This document shows, piece by piece, positions 36,064 through 45,580 of a stretch of DNA of 64,000 nt. The translations under genes were made by a program, and so were the position numbers. Under the pieces are notes generated by a model that did no database searches, was not told the DNA's origin, and saw only the letters and a list, made by a program, of their open reading frames with translations. The first letter of the stretch is position 1. Every line of letters starts with the position of its first letter. The stretch is taken from contig CM049310.1 of NCBI GenBank assembly GCA_026874595.1, positions 29,823,558 to 29,887,557 on the forward strand. The letters are read 5' to 3'. This DNA is from Sipunculus nudus (Eukaryota > Annelida > Sipuncula > Golfingiida > Sipunculidae).

Positions 36064-37990
36064 CTGTAATAAAGCGAAAAAATAAATATTATAATTCTGA
36101 ATAATTTCACTTCTCAGTATAAAATTAATTACATTCTATATAATTTCACACTGGGACAGGCGGCTTTAAAATATTCATTTTAATAACTGTACAGACTCGA
36201 ACGGCGCTGATTTGATACAAACAGCAGTTGTGGGTGAACAAGAACAGAAGTCTATGTAAAAACACCTGTTGGCGCTAGTATCCAACAACTACCAATAACC
36301 CACAGACTCCAAATATATTTTTTTATTGTATATAAACTATATGTATTTTGTGAGAATCTTCAGCTAACTGTTCCAGAAATATTTGTATGGATATTAACAG
36401 AAGCTGGGGATACCAGATTTACGACTACAAATTTATGGTACCGTAAATGACGGAAAAACCAACTTACATCGGTGTTCTGATAGGCTGTAACGGCTACAAA
36501 CTGTGTCTCAGAAAAACTGTGCGTCTGTAAGTTCTTCTGTTCATGAGGGCTTCCTCCGACCTCAATGACGTGAATTCTTGGCTGATACTTGTGCATTGAG
36601 TTCAGGATTATCTGAATTACGAATCAATTAGATATTTTAATAGAATAATCCCAGAGTGCTGTCTCAAGTAAAAAATAAAATCACGAAAATAACGCATCAC
36701 ATAAATTTGCTAGATTTCTCTTAGAATATAAAATAAAGTAATTAGATGAAAAACTTGATTTAATTCTAACAATCTTAAAAGGCTCTATTATGGATTTATT
36801 GTTTTCATATCTCATTTTTGATTAAGCATATTCAGAGGGATTTCATGCTTCAGAAACGGTAAAAATAAACTGTTAAAAGAGTAATCTTTTATATAAAAAA
36901 TATGTATAAATTTTTAACAAAACTTATTTTCAGGTTATATTCAACGAATCCTCTCGTGTAGACAAAGTTTTAATTATAACATGTGGTATTGGCCTCCAGT
37001 TTATTAACAGAGCAAAGTGATTGGACACGAACGCTTACCATGCCTGCTTCCGCATTCTTGTTGTTTGTCAATTTCAGCTTGCTAAAGACGATGTCTTGTT
37101 TCATCCAGTGTGCGCCAGAATTCGGGGAATCTGGGTGAAGATACACTCGACCATCTATAAAAGTAATGTTGTTATTAAACAAATATTCGTTCTTTAAAAC
37201 TGTTACATTTTTATATGGCTGAATAGATAAATAAATAATAAATATAGAGGATAATAAATAAAGGGTAATAAATCAACCTCGGGCAAACATAAGGAAAAAA
37301 CTTTAAATAAATGAAATTTATTTGGGCTTAGGAAATGAACTGAGTCCACCTTTTTTATTAATCACGGTAATTAGCGATGTTTTCTCTCGGTGAAATATGA
37401 TTTTAAACACATCTTGCAGAACAAACGAAAAGCAATTTCCGGGAATAGACCGTCATCCTTGGGCGTGGGTCATTGGACATATTCATCTGTTGTGCACAAT
37501 AACAAGTACAATAAGACCGCCACTATTTAGAAACTTTGAATAAAAAGTCCATATCCATCACATGGGGTCTGCGTGCAGCCAGGCTGGGACTGGACAAAAC
37601 AGAGCTCCAAGAAGGCATTGTTAGCGATGACTATACAGGTGTTAATACGCTCCCACACCTCTCGCTAACGAGCCGCATCCAGGCGTTCCCGGGGATACAG
37701 GCTGCATCTTCACTATGGCAATATCCAGCACAAGACAATAATGCGGGGAAACACTCGTTTTATGATGTGTCCTGTGTCATAATAGATCCACTTCGCATAC
37801 ATTTCCTTTCTTATCAGTTCGAAATTCCCAGTATTTTCAGAAATCGTAAACCTGCTGACGCATGTTCAAAATATGGGGCAGTTTGACATGAAAGTCGCTA
37901 AATAGTTTTCTACTTGTGTTTAAAAAAAACATGAAAATGACGAATGCAAACCTACTCATCATGATGAACTACTAAATTCCGATACATGTA

Positions 37991-38071
<81 letters not shown>

Positions 38072-40323
38072 CCCAATACTTCAAAAGTTGCCATTATTAT
38101 AATATTAAACTTTTATAATAATTTAAAATATATTTAAACGTTTACTTTCTCAGATTAAAGCATTTTATTATATCAATCCATGCATATTTAATTATAATCA
38201 ATAAACCGTTTCTTTTTTTTAAATTTTACAATAACGTATTATGTGATTAACTTTCACCGTGTGCGTGAGACTAAATATTGACATTATAAGGACAAATCGG
38301 TTACCTTTAAAATAACCGCCAACCGGTCCATTTGATTTTAACCTCTATCTTTTAAAATTAACCTCACTTTCAAATCTGACAAAAGAGACCGAGTCTGATT
38401 ATTGGTTTGCCTGTCCGCACTCGAATAAACTCCGCAGGGAAACATATCATCAAACAATATATCTGATATTACGACACGCCATGGTCACCACAATTGGCTC
38501 AATCCCAAACCATGGACACTGGTCAAATTGTGGGATGCAATGTCCAGTGACCCAGGTCTGCGAGGGCGCCCCCTGTCGTGACTCCCCTCCCCTGACCGCT
38601 ACCCCCAGGGATACAGACCGGTCAGTTGCATGACCCCCGTGTCAGTGGTCGCGTTGTTTGGACGCCAGGGGTGACGAGATGTCAGGCGGGCGTGAAACTG
38701 TCCACTCCGCACGCAATCAAGTATCACGCGAATTTTTAAATATGTAAAAGATTGCCGGCGACTTTTACTGTTGGCCACTTGCTCAATTTATATAGAATTA
38801 AAAAAAATATAATGATAAAAGAAAAGTTATTTATTATGATAATAATAATAACCTTAATAATAAAATAATAATTATTGAGAGAGCATAACAACAATTAGAT
38901 TATCTTTTAATTATTTTATCAACATATTTTTTTTTTACTTAAAGGACTAAAGGATTACTATCAAAAATGGAAATACAATGGAATATTTTCTCGAATTAAG
39001 CATTAAAAAAGGTTTTCCCAAATTTTTAAATATTACAATGTATATAATATCTACATAATTATATAAAGAATATTACATATATTATTTGAGATTTATGTTT
39101 ACACCCCCCCCCCCCCCACTATACAAGTCGAATCAGAAAAGCGGAGAGGTTCTATCAGAGTGGGAGGGAGTCACAGTTTCATAACGAACAGAACAATTGT
39201 AAACTACTTGAATACAAAATATGACATACCATAATAAACGCCACATGAATATGAGGGCTTCGGCAGATACGTTATTGATGAGAGTGGTTAGGTTGTCATG
39301 TATATATATATGTTCCTCACGTTTCAACCATGCAGTCAATACAGTTAAGTTGCTTAGCAACATTAATGGGATGTATATATCAGTTTGGATCAGATAAAGG
39401 GGTCTTCTTAAACATATGTACATATTTATTTGGTTGAATATTTTGTATATTTATATATACAAGAATAATTATACCTTAATGTTTTTATACATGTAGTGGA
39501 ACAATTTTAATCCAGTAGCACACTGATTATATATCCGGTTATCACGGTTTTAATTTATAATTTTACTGATGAATTTATATTTGTAATACATCTTTGAATT
39601 TAAAAGTGTTTGCCGTTTTGGTAACAGAGTGTCAAAACAGTGTGTGAAAAAATACAATACCAATAATACTGTTTCAAACCACCTGTTTTATACAGAAGCG
39701 GATCCGTGGAGGGGGGGGGGGGGGGGGGGTTAAGGATTTTAGACGAAATTTTGCGACCTGGACCGCCTTTTTCGGTCGGACCTGATAACCTTTTTTTTAG
39801 GAATTTCATCAGTCCTCCTTGATCCTGGATCCGCCCCTGTTATATATACCATAACGCCAGGCCATTTCCATATTAAACGTCACTTAGTGCTACTGCTATA
39901 TTATTTTGCTAGATATGATAATTCTTGATAAAATAAATAAGAAAACTTACTTGGAGGCAACTGCTCCGCCTGTCCGCAAGTAGTCCAGCTGCCGTTCTGA
40001 AACTTCCAGTGGTGTGGGTCGGCGAGAACCATGTCTACAAACACGTTGTACTGACGCGAGGGATCCAGCCCTGCCAGGGACAACTGTAGTGTCGGGAACA
40101 TCCTCCTTAAAGTCAACACACAATCAAAATATTAATGAATTGTCATGGTCAAATTAAAATCGGATACTTAGCTAATATTTGGGCGTGTTATTCTTTAACT
40201 TTAAATAAAATCAATTTGACTTTGTTTCATCGGACTTCACAAGAAAAATACAATGTAATATTAATGTAAAATACAAAATTTTACTCTATATATGAAAAAA
40301 AACTCATAATGTTCGGAATATAT

Positions 40324-40379
<56 letters not shown>

Positions 40380-42223
40380 AGACAATACATTATAAAGTAA
40401 ACATTACTTATAATTGCAGAACAAGCGGAGAAGAAATGAAATAATTCTAAGTGTTACGATTGCACTTGTTGGTCATTTATTGACAAATAATCAGATGTAA
40501 ATATGTATACACAGGGCTTTTGTTGATATAATTTCTCTGTAACAACAAATTGGTCCCCTCAAGGGTCCCGCACCACACACTCTTATACTAAACATATAGG
40601 GCCTATAGCAGATCACACGCGCTTTGATCATGAAAACATCATACCGCACGCGTTCAGGTGCGGACCATTAAGCAAAGTTTATTTAAAAATAGTCGTAAGT
40701 GCAACTGGTCAAGAGTTCCTCCTAATCAACGCTTATCGAAGCATAAACATGGCTTTGGTAAAGGTGTGAACGAGGTGTTCACACTTGGTCAAGCACTGGA
40801 GGACCAGCGCTTGTGATCGTCCCATAATACAAACACAATCGACAAACAGAGGCCGGCCAAAAGATAAAGAGGAGTGATTATTACCGTAATAACACACACA
40901 GAATGGCTACCCAAATACCGCAAAGATACACGAAAGTTTAAGCACAACAAAGGGTAGGGGTGATAAGCACCGTTTGTGTGTAAATTATGCCTGTATAATA
41001 TCTCTTATTTGCTATACAGTAGTTAGGTTTATTTTAAATACTCTATGCACCTGGTAATTTTCACCCTAGAAATTATTATTAAAAATACTTAATTTTCCCC
41101 AAGAGGTGGCATGTATCTATAAGGAAACCAAGAAACTTGTAATATTTTAAAATGTTCATAACTGTTTTCAAGTAAAAGAAATTTGAAAATGTTCATTTTC
41201 TAGCATAAATGTACTGCTTTTATTTGAGAACTAATTTTAAATATTCCATTAAATTATAAGATTTTTATATTTATTATTATATTTATAAAATTCGTTTTAC
41301 AATTTCTTAATTTATTATTTGTATATATTGTATTTTAATTTCATTAAAAGAGAGAACTAACAGTATAAAAATAGGAAATTCCAAGAAAATAGGAAATTGG
41401 ACTTAAAAGTGATAATAATGTATTAGGTTGTTGTTAGTAATATTATTTTAATAATAATAATAGTTAAAACTATATTGTTATTATACAATCACTGTAAATG
41501 ACATCCGCCTCATCGTCATCTGTATTATTTTTATGGTGATTCAATATAACATTCTTTAAAAAAATAATGTGCAATTTTATTGAAAAAAAAATCAATAAAT
41601 ATTACATTTAAAATAAGAAAATAAATATCTTACCTTCCTTGTTTCGTGATTATCATTTCTGTGGTATGCGCGTGGAACTTGAGCCAGAGGTCTCGGTTGC
41701 AAAGATAGATACAAGCGCGTCCTGAGGGGAACTGTCCCTGCCCCGAGGGTGGGGAGCCAGCGACCGGGGAAGTACCCCCGTACCCGCCCCTCTGCATGCC
41801 ATAAGACGCTTCCTTACTTTGATACATCACGGGGGTAGATGACTCCACACTGTACCCACGGTTTGCTGCCCGGGGGTCGGGACAAGCTGCGTTAGTGTAA
41901 GCTGGGTACACTCCGGCCGGGGTTAAACTGCTATATTCAGATTTTGGACAGTTGTCTTGTGTGCCTTCGAATAATGTCATAGAATGGGGTGCCTTCTGTA
42001 CGTCCCTGTACACACAAGAATTCGGTGATGTTGACTCGGTCGTGTAAGTGTTATAGACAGCTTGACCCTCAGAGGCCCTGCCCCCGGGGGAGGGGGTTTC
42101 GCTATGTCCTCTGTTGCAGTGGTTTCCATTCTGATTTTCATCGTAATGGGAGTACTGTGTTGTGGCATTCTTTCCCAGTTCACACGGCAGTACAGTCTGG
42201 CGTATCATGTTGGTAGCGGCCAT
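35251..42223 (-). CDS. Tbr: T-box transcription factor, T-brain/Eomesodermin class
   Basis: Five minus-strand exons (42223-41634, 40105-39951, 37154-37039, 36611-36468, 36063-35251) join in frame to 1818 coding bases, 605 residues. Every junction has GT/AG and the phases agree (2, 1, 0, 0). The T-box spans about residues 170-356: [19 protein letters not shown] and KQGRRMFP open it, [13 protein letters not shown] and [14 protein letters not shown] lie in the core, and [20 protein letters not shown] with GFRDNYD closes it. [12 protein letters not shown] and the [20 protein letters not shown] end are typical of Tbr/Eomes rather than Brachyury or Tbx2/6. The C-terminal region has a KRRK cluster (about 529-532) followed by Ser/Pro, similar to the KRRRLSPS region of Eomes. 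The protein is a nuclear DNA-binding regulator of T-sites (AGGTGTGA). The start has an in-frame stop about 45 bases upstream and no other ATG between. Confidence 0.95.
36468..36611 (-). other. Tbr: T-box gene exon 4
   Basis: Acceptor ATTCAG|ATAATC and donor GAT|GTAAGT. Encodes residues 288-335: [17 protein letters not shown] through the [16 protein letters not shown] motif. Confidence 0.92.
37039..37154 (-). other. Tbr: T-box gene exon 3
   Basis: Acceptor TTATAG|ATGG and donor ATG|GTAAGC. Encodes residues 249-287: the [14 protein letters not shown] core and KLKLTNNKN. Confidence 0.92.
37637..37660. promoter_or_regulatory. Facing pair of T-box half-sites in intron 2
   Basis: AGGTGTTAA on the plus strand is followed, 12 bases after AGGTGT, by ACACCT, which is the same half-site on the other strand. 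It resembles a spaced palindromic T-site. Confidence 0.45.
37993..38066 (+). repeat. Long (AT)n microsatellite in intron 2
   Basis: Perfect AT dinucleotide run of about 36 units. Confidence 0.95.
38566..38580 (-). promoter_or_regulatory. CTCF-like core in intron 2
   Basis: On the minus strand the sequence reads CACGACAGGGGGCGC, with an exact AGGGGGCGC core of the CTCF consensus. It sits in a GC-rich island inside AT-rich DNA. Confidence 0.4.
39692..39838 (-). mobile_element. MITE-like element, second copy (in T-box intron 2)
   Basis: It runs from CAGAAGCGGATCC to GGATCCGCCCCTG, the same termini as 22034-22257 in the opposite orientation, flanked by TATA and TTATA. Interior blocks (TTTTAGACGAAATTTTGCG, GGACCTGATAACC) match the other copy inverted. 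Confidence 0.7.
39951..40105 (-). other. Tbr: T-box gene exon 2
   Basis: Acceptor TTTAAG|GAGGATG and donor CCAA|GTAAGT. Encodes residues 197-248 including [17 protein letters not shown] and [10 protein letters not shown]. Confidence 0.92.
40319..40380 (+). repeat. (AT)n microsatellite in intron 1
   Basis: AT run with a few interruptions. Confidence 0.95.
40560..40830. promoter_or_regulatory. Candidate intronic enhancer in T-box intron 1
   Basis: The block contains a TCF/LEF consensus CTTTGATC (40622-40629), a GATA-type CTTATCG, a full T-box half-site AGGTGTGAA (40762-40770) and, three bases on, AGGTGTTCACAC (40773-40784), two overlapping inverted half-sites. It is GC-richer than flanking intron. 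Function is inferred. Confidence 0.45.
41634..42223 (-). other. Tbr: T-box gene exon 1
   Basis: Encodes residues 1-196 plus two bases of codon 197: a low-complexity Ser/Thr/Gly/Tyr-rich N-terminus and the first T-box strand. The donor is GGAAG|GTAAGA. Confidence 0.92.
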
Positions 42224-42589
42224 AGTGCGATCCCTTACACCTATTACAAATTTTAATCCTTCTTATTTTTCTAAACCACAGAGCGCTAAGAAATGTTCTC
42301 ACCTTTGCAATGCGTTGGAAGGTCTGAGCAATCTGTGCTTTGCCGCGAACTATATCGGCTTTCTCAATTACCGCACCTGACGGCGCGCGCTGATTGGCTG
42401 AGAGCGGCAGGTAAGCCGATGAGCGGCGCGGGCGTTCTGCCTGGCCGCGCGTGCCAGGAAAATCTCCCTCAACCGGCCTTCTGTGACAAACAAGCCTTCT
42501 CTGACAGCCCACGTCTCCCCGGGGCCCCGACGGTTCGTCAGCCCACTGAACAGTGATCCTAATAACGGTACCATTGAGCTATATGTCAC
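42224..42589 (-). promoter_or_regulatory. CpG-rich promoter of the T-box gene
   Basis: This is the most CpG-dense DNA in the window after exon 1. A CCAAT box on the minus strand lies at 42393-42397, about 170 bases before the ATG. I see no canonical TATA box, consistent with a CpG-type promoter. Open frames here on both strands are composition artefacts. Confidence 0.55.
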
Positions 42590-42599
42590 ACGGTGATTT

Positions 42600-43240
42600 T
42601 ACAGAAGACATAAGTTTTAATTAAAAGCATTAGTTTATGACAAAACTATAATATCTTAAGAAAAAAATTTGAAACATAATATAAAGTTGATCCAAATTTT
42701 GTAAAGTACATAGGGAATACGACAATGCTGTAGTACTAAAATATTGAATTATATAAATTAATATTGAATGAAATAATATTATAATAAAAAGTATAAAGTG
42801 TAAGTAAAAACATGGCTCTCACACATTTATCTCTGAGAGAGAGGTATTTGATTTATATGTAACACTGATAATTAATATTACTTTTATTCAACATTCACAC
42901 ACGGTACTTCGATCCTGTAAGTTATTTTGGTCGAACATATCTTCATATGTTCATATTTGTGCATATTATTGGTGTACTTTATACATTCCCCTCAAAACCC
43001 TAATAACTCTTACACATTTAACATAAGCAAATCTTCAGTTGTCCAGAGAGGAATTTCTTTAGCCTGCAACAGGAACCTTCGTCAATAATATTAAAAGCGC
43101 ATTTTTTAAAGTTATGAATACCATACAGAATGCGAAAACACCCACTTAAACACATGACTGTATATATAAAGAAAGAGTATTGTAGTATCCCAAATGCTGT
43201 GATCCAGAAAATCTTAAAGTTTGTTGTTATTGCTATTACT
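42600..43240. other. AT-rich gene-free stretch upstream of the T-box gene
   Basis: Nothing supported. Confidence 0.5.
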
Positions 43241-43244
43241 GTTT

Positions 43245-43298
<54 letters not shown>
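43241..43298 (+). repeat. (AAT)n microsatellite
   Basis: About 16 AAT units, followed to about 43430 by degenerate ATT/TTTTA repeats. Confidence 0.95.
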
Positions 43299-43656
43299 GT
43301 TATTTACTTTTATTATTATTATTACCATATATCATATATTATTATTAATATTATGATATTGTTATTATAACTATTATTATTTTCATTATTATTATTTTTA
43401 TTATTATTTTTATTTTTATTTTTATTTTTATTATCAATTTCTTGTCATCTGAAGTCAATAGTTAACTCAATGTGATCACTTCTCAGTTTGCCGGTGATTG
43501 TCGGTGGCACTTCATCATGGCCCACATAATTAATTATTGAAAGAACTCTTGGAGACCATGATTACGAGATAGACCAGAGTGGCATCTTTTCAACCCTATT
43601 CCGTTACATTGGATGAAATTAATTTATTTCTGGAAATGTGTATGAAGACACACCTG

Positions 43657-43995
43657 GAGAGAGAGAGGGAGGGAGAGAGAGAGAGAGAGGGAGAGAGAGA
43701 GAGATTTCTTAACAGAATAAAAAGAGTCGAATAAGTACAAAGACACACACCTATAACAACATGAAGTGTGTGTACATGTGTGCGGGTGGAGGGGGGGGGG
43801 GGTCAAAAGCGGCTTAGTTGTCCGTCATTAGCGTCATGGTTACGTAATACCAAGGCCCCGACATCAGCGAAGATTTCTTATATTTGTCCTAGATATGGAT
43901 TTAAAGAAAATGATTGCAGGGCATGAAACTTTGACTTCTGTCTACAGAGACAGACGCTGTGAGACCGACCTATGGTCCTCGTTCTCACGGATATT

Positions 43996-44037
<42 letters not shown>
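43657..44037 (+). repeat. (GA)n and (CT)n tracts
   Basis: A GA/GGGA tract at 43657-43704 and a (CT)n tract at 43999-44037 face each other about 300 bases apart, with a poly-G run near 43790. Confidence 0.92.
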
Positions 44038-44039
<2 letters not shown>

Positions 44040-45036
44040 CCTATGTCAATGCCTATATTTTATGACAAAATAATGCATTATTATACATTATACAGCTATT
44101 AAGTCAAATTCTATTATTGGGTAACACAGTAAACCAATTCATAATAAACGTCTTTTAAGAATACTTATTCAACATGGCCCATAGTGTGAAGTATTGGTGG
44201 ATGTATACAGGAGATTAATGTTTTCTCTACCTCCTTCTGTGTGTGTTTGCGGGCACTCTTTTGATGTCTTTATGCCTGTTTTTCTTCGCTTCATCTTCAG
44301 ATTTACTTAAATATTATATATACTAGTATATTTTTTAACTGGTTTACATCTTAATTGTATTTCATGTATAAAACAGCATACGTTTCTCTCTCTGTCTTTA
44401 TGTATTTATTTTCTAAAAATTATACACGAAATAAAATGTGAACAAATACTTAATAGCCGTTTATTTTTTAATCCGGGATCTTACGGATACCCCCGCAAAG
44501 ACCAATCCGCCCCGCAAAAGACAGATCTGGGGAGAGGCGAACACTCGCTATACATGGTCACGGAAGTTTCCCGGATGACCGAACCTGAGTGTTCTAGCTC
44601 GAAAATTAAATTTTACTCCTCCTTGCCATTATTCATCGATAATTTCTTCAAATGATAAAGTATTTTCAGATATACCAGTTAAATGTGGCATTTTGTTACT
44701 ATAGCAATTATGTGTCAACATCAAATGTATTAAGTCGCTGAGTGCACGCTGACCAATGCTTCCCACCACGGCAACAGAGAGGTATGACAACAACGTCAAA
44801 TGAAAATATTCGGTGATAATGTTGAAAAAAATTGAGAAATTATTATCATTTATACACCAATCAGTACCCTTACGATGTATATTGGTCACATGTTATCTTG
44901 CACATTAACCACGTGTTCGCATGTGTAAACACGTGTCTATTTTTGTTCCCTATACAAACTCTACAGCGGCGGATCAAGAAATTCGAGAACAAGGGGGCGC
45001 TAACATTTGCTTGGTTCTTCAAATTTAGTTTTTAAA

Positions 45037-45105
<69 letters not shown>

Positions 45106-45580
45106 AGTTATTTCAATTATTTAACAATTTATTCCTTAAAGTTCCTCGGTGTTATTACCCAGCAGAGTGTAAGGACGGAAAGACTCCCTCCCTAGCTCGT
45201 TATAGAAATATTTGGATGCTGTCTTAATATGGAGTAAATCACAAAGCTGTTCATTAATATCCTCAACTTATGAATTTGACAATTTAATAATTTAATTGAT
45301 AAGGAAAAAAAAGAAATATGACCGTCACATGACGGTGCGAAAACTACACCGCCCCTGAAAGTGTTCAAGATAGTACCACAGTCACGGAGTTCTAATGTAG
45401 TGTGTGTGTGTGGGGGGGGGGGGGGGGGATGTTACATATATAAACATAATTTGGTGGATGTGCTAACCATTTTCTATTGCTCCTCCACCTTATGATTGGA
45501 CCTGGCATTGAGTTACATACGACATTTACGTCTCGGCCAGGACAATCCGTCTCTCAGGGCTCAGGACCAGGGCATGGATG
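44038..45580. other. Gene-free stretch with (AT)n and poly-G runs
   Basis: (AT)n at 45044-45102 and a GT plus poly-G run at 45402-45428. A GGCGGATCAAG fragment at 44966-44995 may be a decayed MITE end. Two CACGTG E-boxes lie at 44910-44935. No gene. Confidence 0.6.

Larger units (their letters stand above)
37155..39950 (-). other. T-box gene intron 2 with two GC-richer islands
   Basis: Island one (37500-37890) holds facing AGGTGT/ACACCT half-sites. Island two (38380-38740) holds a CTCF-like core. Between them lies a long (AT)n run (37993-38066). A MITE-like copy and poly-C/poly-G runs lie near 39100 and 39710. The open frame at 37536-37886 is not considered coding. Confidence 0.7.

Noticed and set aside
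37536-37886. 116-codon open frame in T-box intron 2
   Set aside because: No domain, opposite strand to the host gene, and better explained as a GC-richer regulatory island.
42180-42589. Open frames in the T-box promoter region
   Set aside because: A high-GC CpG-rich region lengthens chance frames on both strands; none has a domain or splice link.
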